This document shows, piece by piece, positions 1-8,252 of a DNA stretch of 64,000 nt (the stretch's first letter is position 1; every line of letters begins with the position of its first letter). The DNA lies in assembly GCF_001704615.3 (NCBI RefSeq), contig NZ_CP029397.2:682001-746000 (forward strand), given 5' to 3'. The translations under genes were made by a program, and so were the position numbers. The DNA is from Acinetobacter defluvii. GTDB lineage: Bacteria; Pseudomonadota; Gammaproteobacteria; Pseudomonadales; Moraxellaceae. The notes below the pieces were generated by a model. It searched no databases. It had not been told where the DNA came from and saw only the letters and a list, made by a program, of their open reading frames with translations.

Positions 1-993
1 GGTTATGATGGGCGTATTGAATTAGTACACAATCCTTTGGCGCAATGGGAAGGTGTATGGGGTGTACAAGCGAGCCAACAAAAACTGGATATTACTGGTG
101 AAGAAGCACTTTTTGCACCTAATAAAACCCAAAAATATAGTTTATTTGGTTTAGAACATCGTCAATTTGGCGATGTACATGTGGAGTTAGGTACTCGCTT
201 TGATCATCAAAAAATAGAGATTGATTCAACGCAAAAAGACTATGATGGCAATGCAGTCTCGGTATCGGGTGCTGCAAATTGGGAATTTATACCTGATTAC
301 ACCTTGTCATTGTCTGCATCACATCAGCAACGTCTGCCTTCAGCACAAGAGCTATATTCGCATGGTGGACATTTTGCGACCAATACTTATGAATTGGGCG
401 ATGAGAACTTAGATAAAGAAAAATCCAATAATGTCGAGTTAGGGCTGCATTATAAAGGTGATCAATTAAGCTATCATGTTCATTTGTATCATAATTGGTT
501 TGATAACTACATTTATGCACGTACTTTAGACCAGTATAAGAATTTCCGTTTGATCCAATATAGCCAAGATGAAGCAAAATTCTATGGTACCGAAGCGGCA
601 ATTGCGTATCAGTTCAATGATGTTTATAACGCAAGTCTATTTGGTGATTATGTCCGTGGCAAAATCGACAATAAAAATGCGCCACGCGTTCCAGCAGGGC
701 GTTTGGGTACCCGTGTGACAGCTAACTTTGATGATAATTGGTCTGGTTCGGCAGAATACTCTCATGTATTTAATCAAGATAAGTTTGCTGCATACGAAAA
801 AGAAACCAAAGGCTATAACATGGTCAATGTAGGGGTGGCTTATAGATACCCATTTGCATATAAACAAGAAGCCACAGTTTATTTAAATGCCAACAATTTA
901 CTGGACGAAACAGTCTATGAACATAGTTCATTCTTGTCGAGTATTCCACAAGTTGGACGTAACTTTGTGGTTGGGATTAATTATAAATTCTAA
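1..993 (+). CDS. znuD: TonB-dependent zinc receptor, ZnuD-like (C-terminal part)
   Basis: The frame is open to the window edge, so the N-terminus (signal peptide, TonB box, plug) lies outside. What remains is about 330 residues of an outer-membrane beta-barrel of alternating aromatic and polar strands, ending in the C-terminal Phe typical of barrels inserted by BAM. It resembles neisserial ZnuD as I recall it: 'AQELYSHG', 'ATNTYELG', 'FYGTEAA', 'NAPRVPAGRLG', 'HSSFLS.IPQVGRNF'. Known role of the family: TonB-powered uptake of zinc across the outer membrane when zinc is scarce, usually under Zur control; the promoter is not in this window. A strong terminator follows the stop. The family call is confident; the zinc substrate is inferred by homology. 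Confidence 0.85.
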   Translation, partial: GYDGRIELVHNPLAQWEGVWGVQASQQKLDITGEEALFAPNKTQKYSLFGLEHRQFGDVHVELGTRFDHQKIEIDSTQKDYDGNAVSVSGAANWEFIPDYTLSLSASHQQRLPSAQELYSHGGHFATNTYELGDENLDKEKSNNVELGLHYKGDQLSYHVHLYHNWFDNYIYARTLDQYKNFRLIQYSQDEAKFYGTEAAIAYQFNDVYNASLFGDYVRGKIDNKNAPRVPAGRLGTRVTANFDDNWSGSAEYSHVFNQDKFAAYEKETKGYNMVNVGVAYRYPFAYKQEATVYLNANNLLDETVYEHSSFLSSIPQVGRNFVVGINYKF

Positions 994-1040
994 AATTTTC
1001 AATCCTTCACCAAACCATCATTGAAAAATAAAGCAATTCA

Positions 1041-1072
1041 ACCTAGTCTGCTTATAACAGACTAGGTTTTTT
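1041..1072 (+). terminator. Rho-independent terminator after the znuD-like gene
   Basis: A perfect 10-bp stem (1041-1050 with 1058-1067) and a 7-nt loop are followed by a T-run. It ends only 3 nt before the ATG of the next gene, so its 3' arm occupies that gene's ribosome-binding region. Confidence 0.85.
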
Positions 1073-1075
1073 AAT

Positions 1076-2539
1076 ATGCGTATCTTCAATAAAATTCACA
1101 GTAAGTTGAATTGGTCTAAACGACGTTATTTAGGTTTAATTTGTGCAGTCTTGATCTTCGGATATTTATCTTCTGCGATCTATCATACAGTTAAACCTAT
1201 ACCAAGTGGACTGAACTTTACAGGTCCTTTACGCCATGCTGACGTGAAGTTTATTGCAGACCGAACCTATATGGATGCGCAAGGTAGACAACACTTAGAC
1301 CATTATATTTTTGATGAAATTTTAAATCTCATTAAACAAGCCAAAACCACGATTGTCGTAGATATGTTTTTATTTAACCAAGAAATTGGTGATTCAAAAC
1401 TTCAACATCGGGCATTGACGCATCAACTCACAGAAGCATTGATTAATCAAAAAGTGGTGAATCCAACCCTTGAAATTAAATTTATCACTGATCCAATCAA
1501 CTCCGTTTATGGTGGGGTTGCTCCTGAACAATATCGGAAATTACGTCAAGGGGGCATTGAGGTGATTGAAACCAATCTCACACCACTTCGTGCATCCAAT
1601 CCGACATGGTCAGGTTTTTGGTATTTATGTTGTCAAGACTTGGGAAATAATGCTGAAAAAGGCTGGTTGAATAATCCATTTGGCAAAGAGCCGATTACCA
1701 TTCGTAGTTATTTAAATTTATTTAATTTCAAAGCCAATCATCGTAAAACCATTGTGGTGGATACCAATGAGGGGTGGAAAACCATTGTCACTTCGGCAAA
1801 TCCACATGATGGGAGTTCTCGTCATTCTAATGTGGCATTGTTGGTGAATGGTGCTGTCGCAACTGATGTGTTGAAGTCTGAACAACCCGTAGCACAGATG
1901 TCAGGTGGAGATACACCTTTTGTGATCGTGGGCAAATTACCTGAAAATAGCAATAACCCACAAGTGCAAGTGCTGACGGAACAGGCGATTTATGATGCAG
2001 TTTTAAAAATGCTAAAAACTGCAAAAGCCAATGATCAGATCGACTTGGCAATGTTTTATTTATCTGAACGTAAGATCATAAAAGAATTAATCGCTGCAAA
2101 ACAACGTGGCGCAAAGTTACGCATTTTACTGGATCCGAATAAAGATGCTTTTGGACGTCAGAAAAATGGCATACCCAATCGTCAAGTTGCATCAGAGCTC
2201 AATGATGCGGGTATTGATGTGCGTTGGTGTAATACCCAAGGGGAGCAATGTCATAGTAAGATGTTGATTAAACACAATGCTCAATCGGCTGAAATGGTTT
2301 TAGGCTCAGCAAATTTCACGGCACGTAATTTAAAAAATTATAATTTAGAAACTGATTTACGTGTTGTAGGCACCCCACAACAGCAAGTTTTTATTGATGC
2401 AGAGCAGTATTTTAATACGGCTTGGTCAAATTTAAATGATCGCCATATGAGTGTGGATTATTCGAAATATGCGGATGAATCGAAACTGAAATACGGTGTG
2501 TATCGTTTTATGGAGTGGAGTGGACTTTCAACATTCTGA
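1076..2539 (+). CDS. Phospholipase D-like protein with a membrane anchor
   Basis: A 487-aa protein with a basic N-terminus and one hydrophobic segment (about residues 19-35), which suggests an inner-membrane anchor with the catalytic part outside. Two PLD half-domains follow. The first HKD motif is canonical (H222, K224, D229). The second has H393 and K395, but position 400, where Asp is expected, is His; the following 'GSANFT' is intact. PLD-superfamily enzymes of this type act on phospholipids (cardiolipin synthase, phosphatidyltransfer or hydrolysis). The exact substrate cannot be told. The start lies directly behind the terminator of the preceding gene and has only a weak AGG as a possible Shine-Dalgarno. 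Confidence 0.75.
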   Translation: MRIFNKIHSKLNWSKRRYLGLICAVLIFGYLSSAIYHTVKPIPSGLNFTGPLRHADVKFIADRTYMDAQGRQHLDHYIFDEILNLIKQAKTTIVVDMFLFNQEIGDSKLQHRALTHQLTEALINQKVVNPTLEIKFITDPINSVYGGVAPEQYRKLRQGGIEVIETNLTPLRASNPTWSGFWYLCCQDLGNNAEKGWLNNPFGKEPITIRSYLNLFNFKANHRKTIVVDTNEGWKTIVTSANPHDGSSRHSNVALLVNGAVATDVLKSEQPVAQMSGGDTPFVIVGKLPENSNNPQVQVLTEQAIYDAVLKMLKTAKANDQIDLAMFYLSERKIIKELIAAKQRGAKLRILLDPNKDAFGRQKNGIPNRQVASELNDAGIDVRWCNTQGEQCHSKMLIKHNAQSAEMVLGSANFTARNLKNYNLETDLRVVGTPQQQVFIDAEQYFNTAWSNLNDRHMSVDYSKYADESKLKYGVYRFMEWSGLSTF

Positions 2540-2635
2540 TTTAATTTATAAATTTGTAAATTATGTACTGAATGGTGAATGATTCAGTGCATAATTGCTG
2601 CTCAAAATAATTTAATTAAAAACTTGAGCTTAAAT

Positions 2636-4027
2636 ATGCAAAAAACTCTGCAAAAATATAAACTTTCGAAAAAATTTAAAGCACCATTTCTAAACCTAGT
2701 CCTTGCTGTTGCAATGTTGAGTTCAACTTCGGCTTTTGCGGAAAATCCTTTAGTCACGCAAGCGAAAGAGTTGCAAACAGGCAGTGAAAAAATCGGGATA
2801 GATCATCAAAAAGCCATTGCACTCCTCAAAAAAGCTTCAGATGAAGGGGATGCTGAGGCGATGTATTTGTTGAGTCAGTATTATCTTTCTACCAATGATT
2901 TTCGATATTTACCTGCAAATTATAAAATTAACAGAGATTTATTACTTAAGTCAGCAAAATTAGGCAATTGGGATGCGATTAGCCAATTAATGACTGAGGA
3001 GCGAGTTACGCAGGCATTCTCCATACCTGCACAGATGAAAAAAGAAATGAATGCGCTAAAACCTGTGATTGCGCGTGGTATTAAAAATAAAGATCCCAAA
3101 GCTTTTATTGCGATGGCAGATACTTTAGATGAGCCGTCAAATTATAGAGGTTTTAGTGCTGAACAATGTCAATGGTTATATCGAGGTTATCGTTTAGGGG
3201 ATATATGGGATGCAGGTTACCGCTTAAAAAGTTGTGATGATGATGATTTAAAGAAAATGAAAGCACCATCATCACAAGAGTTTAGTCAGATTTATGATAA
3301 TAATGTGCGTAAAGAAATTCAAAACTATAAACAGATAACCCAACCGACTTTAAAACAGAAAATGGCAGTTTTGGATAGAATTGGTTGGAATTTAACAGAG
3401 GAATTTACCGATTTTCCGACAAAAATTGAGAAGGAAATCAAAGATTTTTATATTCAGCAAGGTCAACGAGGCTATAGCGATGCTTATATACATCTTGTAA
3501 AAGATGACTATGATTTTAAAGTAAAAAAGCCTTGGTATGGAAAAGCTGCACAATTAAATAATCCCATTGCTTTAACTGAATTAGGCTATGCTTATTTATA
3601 CCCTGAAGATGAAAAGCAAAAGCCAAATACTAAGCTCGGTATTCAGTATTTAGAAAAAGCGATTCAGTTAAATGATGCGGAGGCAATGAACTATTTAGCA
3701 GTGTGGTACACAGATCAAAGTGATAAACAACAAGATCAAGATAAAGCCAAACAGCTATATTTACATGCGGCACAGTTAGGTTCCGTTGATGCAATGCAAA
3801 ACTTAGCTCGTGTTTTAGATGCGCCAGAAAGTTATAAATGGGCAAGCATCGCATTCCAGCATGGCGGTAAAGATGATGATATTTTACCGATGGCATATCA
3901 AGCATATGCTGAAGGTATTGGCGTAGAAAAAGATGCAAAAATTGCGGCTGAAGTACAGCAGCGCATAGATCGTATTGAAAATAATAGTCAAGCGATGAAA
4001 GAAGCGTGGGGACTTGGAGAAGAATAA
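2636..4027 (+). CDS. Secreted Sel1/TPR-like repeat protein
   Basis: I chose the ATG at 2636 because it gives a normal signal peptide: a basic start, a hydrophobic core, and 'AFA' before the likely cleavage site. The in-frame ATG at 2579 would add 19 residues and has no well-spaced ribosome-binding site. The mature protein has Sel1-like helical repeats near the start ('GDAEAMYLLSQYYLS') and in the C-terminal half ('AIQLNDAEAMNYLAVWY', 'AAQLGSVDAMQNLA'). Such repeats mediate protein-protein contacts; here they probably act in the periplasm. The specific function is unknown. The gene ends at a shared terminator with a convergent neighbour. Confidence 0.75.
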   Translation: MQKTLQKYKLSKKFKAPFLNLVLAVAMLSSTSAFAENPLVTQAKELQTGSEKIGIDHQKAIALLKKASDEGDAEAMYLLSQYYLSTNDFRYLPANYKINRDLLLKSAKLGNWDAISQLMTEERVTQAFSIPAQMKKEMNALKPVIARGIKNKDPKAFIAMADTLDEPSNYRGFSAEQCQWLYRGYRLGDIWDAGYRLKSCDDDDLKKMKAPSSQEFSQIYDNNVRKEIQNYKQITQPTLKQKMAVLDRIGWNLTEEFTDFPTKIEKEIKDFYIQQGQRGYSDAYIHLVKDDYDFKVKKPWYGKAAQLNNPIALTELGYAYLYPEDEKQKPNTKLGIQYLEKAIQLNDAEAMNYLAVWYTDQSDKQQDQDKAKQLYLHAAQLGSVDAMQNLARVLDAPESYKWASIAFQHGGKDDDILPMAYQAYAEGIGVEKDAKIAAEVQQRIDRIENNSQAMKEAWGLGEE

Positions 4028-4033
4028 TTGAAT

Positions 4034-4062
4034 AAAAAGCCAAAGTTTAACTTTGGCTTTTT
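4034..4062. terminator. Bidirectional Rho-independent terminator
   Basis: A 12-bp stem (4034-4045 with 4051-4062) with an A-run on the left and a T-run on the right. It sits between two convergent genes and can serve both strands. Confidence 0.85.
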
Positions 4063-4076
4063 ATTTGTATCGCTTG

Positions 4077-4529
4077 TTATGGTTGCGGATTTGGTGACAC
4101 CATTTTATCCAAATCTTTATCTGAGATTTTATCCAGTTCATGCAAATCAGTTTTAATTTTCCACTGACTTTCATCTTCAACAGGTTTTGGCAAACGCGCT
4201 TCTAACCAGTCACAGACCACATCGGGTGGAAAATCAGCATGATTACACTGAATCACCCATGCTAAAAATTGCTTCGCTTCACCATTCATATAAGGTGGTG
4301 GAGAAATAGGTAAAAACTGGGTGGGTAGACGCTCATTTTTAGAAATATAATTTAGCACATGTCCCAATTCTTGTACGGTTTGCCATGCAAGCGGATGATC
4401 GATATTAATCTGAAACTTAAACCACCACGCAGATTTACCATCTGTACCATAACTGTCGATAAAAGCTTTTTGCACACTGGGTACTTTACAAAAAAATTGA
4501 TGTAGACGGTCAAAACTTAGTTCAGCCAC
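4077..4529 (-). CDS. Hypothetical protein, 150 aa
   Basis: Not recognised. The protein is cytosolic by appearance, with no signal peptide or membrane segment. It is rich in Trp and Pro in the middle and charged at the C-terminus. It converges on the Sel1-repeat gene and shares its terminator. Codon usage and length make it a credible gene. Candidate roles cannot be given from sequence alone. Confidence 0.6.
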   Translation of the reverse strand: MAELSFDRLHQFFCKVPSVQKAFIDSYGTDGKSAWWFKFQINIDHPLAWQTVQELGHVLNYISKNERLPTQFLPISPPPYMNGEAKQFLAWVIQCNHADFPPDVVCDWLEARLPKPVEDESQWKIKTDLHELDKISDKDLDKMVSPNPQP

Positions 4530-4699
4530 AGCACAGCATCCATCAGACTAAAACAAATATCTTAGCAGATTGCAGTTAAAATGGTGTGTTTGAAAGATAG
4601 CGAATATTCAAATGAGATTTAACTTGTTTATAAAATATTCATTATTTATCTTTAATTTTATATTAAAATAACAACAACAGCATTTTGCTAGGGGGGGAG

Positions 4700-5182
4700 A
4701 TGAAACATTTACTGAGTCTGAATGTCATAGTCGGTATATTGGGGATGATGTCTACTTCTGTATTTGCTGATGCTAAAGATTGGGTAGGCTATGGGAGTGT
4801 AGAGCGCTATCAACATCGTGTTCCTACAACCACTTATCAATACACAGATCAAAATGGTCTGACTAAAACCAAACAAATCCCGGTGAGACCACCGCAAAAC
4901 TCAGGTCAATGGGGACATTATCCAAGTTATCCTCATTACCCAAATCGACCTTATCCAGTATATCCACAGCAAAATGGCGTTACCATTATTTATCGACAAC
5001 AACTGCCGACAACGAATATTTACCATTCTGAGAGTCATGGTTATGTAAATGGTAATGGAACAATAGAAAGTTCACAGTATATGTTAATCAGTGATTGGCG
5101 ACGTTATGGACTACCTGATCCTGAAGTAGGAATGCATTGGATATTTGAAAATGGACGATATCTACAAATACCCAATGATTAA
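4700..5182 (+). CDS. Small secreted protein, Pro/Tyr-rich
   Basis: The ATG at 4700 is preceded by a purine-rich GGGGGGGAG ribosome-binding site; an upstream TTG at 4685 would bury that site inside the gene. The 160-aa product has a clear signal peptide ending 'SVFA'. A repetitive Pro/Tyr/His segment follows, about 'YPSYPHYPNRPYPVYP' in the middle. The C-terminal 'DPEVGMHWIFENGRYLQIPND' block resembles the short RcnB-like/YcfJ-type periplasmic modules ('..GMRWVRxGxxYLLI..'). An RcnB-like fold is possible but not shown. It stands alone between two intergenic gaps. Confidence 0.65.
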   Translation: MKHLLSLNVIVGILGMMSTSVFADAKDWVGYGSVERYQHRVPTTTYQYTDQNGLTKTKQIPVRPPQNSGQWGHYPSYPHYPNRPYPVYPQQNGVTIIYRQQLPTTNIYHSESHGYVNGNGTIESSQYMLISDWRRYGLPDPEVGMHWIFENGRYLQIPND

Positions 5183-5688
5183 TCATATTTATTGTATTGT
5201 CTGATTTAGTAATTAAATCATGTGCCTATTAGCACTTTAAGCCAACTCATCATCTTCAGGTTTTGGCGTTTTACCATACGGTAATGGCTTATCACGATGT
5301 TTTTCCCGAATGACTGATGGGGGAATTTCCATGAAGCAAAACGAACCACTAAAATAGAAATCGCCAAAATTAAAATAGAATCTGTCAAAATCACCTGAAC
5401 CATATCTGCTTTGTGATCCATGTTGAATATTAGAGAGGAGCAGAAGAGTCAGTAGGGTAATGGCGATATAAATCAAAAAACGAACAGTTATGTAATTGTT
5501 TTTAAATTAGATTTCAACAGAAAATTTTAAAAATAATCTTTAGAAGGTTTTAGTAAAATGCTGAACTATAGGGTTCACTATTTTGCTAAAAATTGGACAT
5601 TTCTGTTTAAATTGAGTACAAAAATACAATGATTTAATTGTATAAATTACTGGAATATTATTTTAATTATCAAGATGCAGGGAAGAGT
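5183..5688. other. 506-bp gap holding at most one small gene
   Basis: AT-rich region between the secreted Pro/Tyr-rich protein and the thioesterase-like gene. It holds one possible small reverse-strand reading frame, listed separately. I see no convincing terminator or promoter. Confidence 0.5.
5237..5476 (-). CDS. Possible small secreted protein, 79 aa
   Basis: A reverse-strand frame from a TTG start. The first 15 or so residues are strongly hydrophobic, like a signal peptide or anchor. An aromatic, beta-like stretch follows ('FYFNFGDFYFSGSF'), then a hydrophilic Pro/Lys-rich tail ending 'PKPEDDELA'. The alternating aromatic/acidic pattern looks like selected protein rather than chance. However, there is no ATG and no clear Shine-Dalgarno, and the start could be wrong. 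Kept as a tentative gene. Confidence 0.4.
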   Translation of the reverse strand: MIYIAITLLTLLLLSNIQHGSQSRYGSGDFDRFYFNFGDFYFSGSFCFMEIPPSVIREKHRDKPLPYGKTPKPEDDELA

Positions 5689-6483
5689 ATGTCAAGCTAT
5701 TATCAATTATTAAATCGTACTGTAGATGAACAAGGTGTAGTCACAGCACATTATCAGTCGACCATACATGCACAAGGGGCTTGGAATGAACACGAGCAAC
5801 ACATGGCACCCGCTACAGGGATTATTTGTGCTGAATTAGAACGATTTTCTCCTCGAGATGATGTGCGGATTGGACGGATCAGTTTAGATATTTTTGGGTT
5901 GATTGCTGCGGGTGAGTTTAGCATCCGAACAAAAGTAATTCGTGGTGGTAAAACCATAGAACTACTTGAGTCCGAAATGATTGCACAAGGAAAAATTTGT
6001 ATCGTGGCAAGAACTTGGCGCATGATGACCAATAACAGTCAAAATGTCGCAGGCCTAGAAGATCAAAATATTGGCACACCTGAAAACTTGCCAATTTGGC
6101 AAGAAATTCGTCAGTGGCCAGGGGGATATATTCAATCTATAGAAGCACGTACAGAACAACGCCGCCAAGGTGCGGGTATTGTGTGGTTAAGCAATGCATT
6201 GGATATGGTTGAAGGTCAAAAAACCACAGACTTTGTCAAACTTATGGGCATGGTTGATACGGCGAATGGCATTGTGGCAAGACAAAAGCCACCTTTTAAA
6301 TGGGGTTTCCCAAACTTAGATTTACAGATTCATTTATATCGTTTACCACAAGGTAAATGGTTAGGTTTAGAAACAGTACAGCAATATGGTGAAGATGGCA
6401 TTGGCTTAACCAGTTCGGTATTACATGATGTGCATGGACCATTTGGACGCAGTGAGCAAATTTTAACGTTACGACCAATGTAA
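5689..6483 (+). CDS. Thioesterase-like (hot-dog fold) protein
   Basis: The start at 5689 is set by the AGGGAAGAG ribosome-binding site just upstream; an in-frame codon at 5638 lacks one. The 264-aa product has no signal peptide. The layout (an early 'WNEHEQHMAPATGIICAEL' block and a later 'RRQGAGIVWLSNALDMVEG' block) fits a double hot-dog TesB-like acyl-CoA thioesterase family. Such proteins hydrolyse or bind acyl-CoA in the cytosol. The specific acyl substrate is unknown, and I cannot point to a proven catalytic residue. Confidence 0.65.
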   Translation: MSSYYQLLNRTVDEQGVVTAHYQSTIHAQGAWNEHEQHMAPATGIICAELERFSPRDDVRIGRISLDIFGLIAAGEFSIRTKVIRGGKTIELLESEMIAQGKICIVARTWRMMTNNSQNVAGLEDQNIGTPENLPIWQEIRQWPGGYIQSIEARTEQRRQGAGIVWLSNALDMVEGQKTTDFVKLMGMVDTANGIVARQKPPFKWGFPNLDLQIHLYRLPQGKWLGLETVQQYGEDGIGLTSSVLHDVHGPFGRSEQILTLRPM

Positions 6484-6616
6484 ACAGGCTCTAAATGTTT
6501 AATAAATGGCGCAATAGTGTGAGTGAGTTTTAAACATTATTCTACAAATGATTACAAACCCTTAGTTTTGGTACAGTTTATACTGAGTTGAATAATTCTA
6601 ACAACAGGATCATGCG

Positions 6617-7184
6617 ATGAAATCACACTATTTACTCTATCTTATTTCTATAAGTTTGCTTGCTGCGTGTTCCTCACAACCTGTGATGCAACAAGGTAGC
6701 CAATGCTGAGCCTTATGCGCCTGCGCCAATACACAGCGCAAAAGCTTCAGCCATACAAGCAGAAAATATCAATCCTCATTTAGCATTATATCGTGATGGG
6801 AAAAACTATTTTCTTTCGGGAAATGATGGGTAAAGTTACTAGTTGCACTATAGCAACAGCAGCGCTCAAACCTTTGAAGTGGTGGCAAGTATCGATGGTT
6901 TGGATGTCCTCGATGGTCGCCAAGCTTCTCGTCAAAAAAGTGGATATGTACTCCGACCTTATAGTTCGATTTCGATTGAAGGATTTAGAAAAAGTCATGT
7001 TTCAGTTGCATCTTTTACATTTAGTTCACCACAACAATCTTATGCAGCCAATAGCAAACAGGGTTCGATTAAAAATACAGGGATTATTGGTACTGTGATT
7101 TATGAGTTAAAAGCACCGAAGGGTTATTCACCACAGCAGGATAAAGGATATGCAGCTGCACCAAATGCATTTCCAGCAGACTAA
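6617..7184 (+). pseudogene. Decayed lipoprotein gene, upstream copy of a tandem pair
   Basis: The reading frame starts with a lipoprotein signal ('SLLAAC', Cys18) and hits a stop at 6707. Shifting frame near 6700 restores homology to the intact downstream gene ('LYRDGKNYFLSGNDG' against 'LYRVGSNYYLAGREG'). In that frame a TAA at 6831 and a TAG at 6840 stand exactly where the intact copy has two glutamines ('GQSYQLHY'). The rest then runs on to 'NAFPAD' and a stop at 7184, as in the intact copy. The stretch between the lipobox and 'LYR' is also shorter than in the partner. So one frameshift, two C-to-T nonsense changes and a shortened N-terminal region inactivate it. Confidence 0.85.
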
Positions 7185-7359
7185 GTGATTTTTTAAGGAT
7201 TGTATTTACATAAATGCAAAAAATAGCAATTGCTAAACTGAAATATACACAGGTATGCTGAATCCGATAATAATCTAAATGCCTTAAAATGACTGTTCAA
7301 TTGAACTCAGCATCAATTTTGAAGCGTTGCTGAGTCGTATTTGAAAAAAGGTGATAAGA

Positions 7360-8121
7360 ATGAAAATTATAAATTATTTTATCTGCTTGTTATTGTGTGT
7401 ATTTCTTGCTGCTTGTAGTAAAAAACAATCACAAAATGATGTGTCCCATAATTCATCAACTACAGCCAGTGCGGATGTCGCTGCCGATGCTGCAAATAAT
7501 GAGGTGGCGAGTGATGAAAAATTGGGAACCAAGTGGGGCGATGAAATCGGCTCACAAGTGACCGAAGTGGATTTAAAACGTAAGTCAAATTCTCCATTTG
7601 CAGAAACCCAAGTCCAATATGCGGATAAGCAATATCAGGGTAAACCCATTCAAGGTATATCTGTCGCAGGTGGGAAAATTAGTTTTACGATTATTGATGA
7701 TCGTGGCGATACGATTCCTTTATATCGGGTCGGTTCAAACTATTATTTGGCTGGTCGGGAAGGACAAAGTTATCAACTGCATTATGAAAATAACACTAGT
7801 AAAACCTTTGAAATTGTGACCAGTGTAGATGGAATTGATGTCATTGATGGAAGTGCTGCTTCACGTAGTAACTCAGGTTATGTGCTACATGCGCATGACA
7901 CATTAACCATCGAAGGTTTCCGTAAAAGTGCTGATGCGGTGGCTTCATTTACTTTTGGTAAACCTGAGGAATCCTATGCTGCAAACTCAGATAATGGTTC
8001 AATCGATAATGCAGGAATTATCGGTACAGTTGTGTATGAACTTGAAGCACCTGAAGAAAACAAAAAACCAATCAATAAATATGCACCACCACCGAATGCT
8101 TTCCCAGCAGATAAAGATTAA
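7360..8121 (+). CDS. Lipoprotein of unknown function, intact copy of the pair
   Basis: The ATG at 7360 has an AAGGTGA ribosome-binding site at good spacing. The 253-aa product begins with a lipoprotein signal peptide (lipobox 'FLAAC', Cys19). A Ser/Ala/Asp-rich linker follows, then a compact C-terminal domain ('LYRVGSNYYLAGREG', 'SVDGIDVIDGSAAS', 'GYVLHAHDTLTIEGFR', 'AGIIGTVVYELEAP'). The domain is beta-rich by appearance. I do not recognise a named family. The upstream neighbour is a dead copy of the same gene, so this is the surviving member of a tandem duplication. A terminator follows. Confidence 0.75.
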   Translation: MKIINYFICLLLCVFLAACSKKQSQNDVSHNSSTTASADVAADAANNEVASDEKLGTKWGDEIGSQVTEVDLKRKSNSPFAETQVQYADKQYQGKPIQGISVAGGKISFTIIDDRGDTIPLYRVGSNYYLAGREGQSYQLHYENNTSKTFEIVTSVDGIDVIDGSAASRSNSGYVLHAHDTLTIEGFRKSADAVASFTFGKPEESYAANSDNGSIDNAGIIGTVVYELEAPEENKKPINKYAPPPNAFPADKD

Positions 8122-8134
8122 TCCAAAAATCCAT

Positions 8135-8167
8135 AAGGTATTTTTTAGTCAATGAAAATACCTTTTT
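8135..8167 (+). terminator. Terminator of the lipoprotein gene
   Basis: A 10-bp stem (8135-8144 with 8155-8164) runs into a T-run, 13 bp after the lipoprotein stop codon. Confidence 0.65.
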
Positions 8168-8205
8168 AATTCACTTAGATAAAAGAAAAATCTATGAAAA
8201 AAATA

Positions 8206-8239
8206 TTATAAAAGCAGATAGAAAACGCTGCTTTTATAA
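8206..8239. terminator. Hairpin between lipoprotein gene and sbcC (probable terminator)
   Basis: A perfect 12-bp inverted repeat (8206-8217 with 8228-8239) with A/T-rich outer arms lies just beyond the end of sbcC. It is best read as the sbcC terminator on the reverse strand and may work both ways. Confidence 0.65.
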
Positions 8240-8252
8240 CTTAAAGTATTTG

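Noticed and set aside
2579..2635. Longer start for the Sel1-repeat protein
   Set aside because: The extra 19 residues precede a complete signal peptide and have no properly spaced ribosome-binding site.
6793..7098. A 101-codon forward frame within the decayed lipoprotein gene
   Set aside because: It is in a different frame from the homologous residues and contains none of the family motifs.
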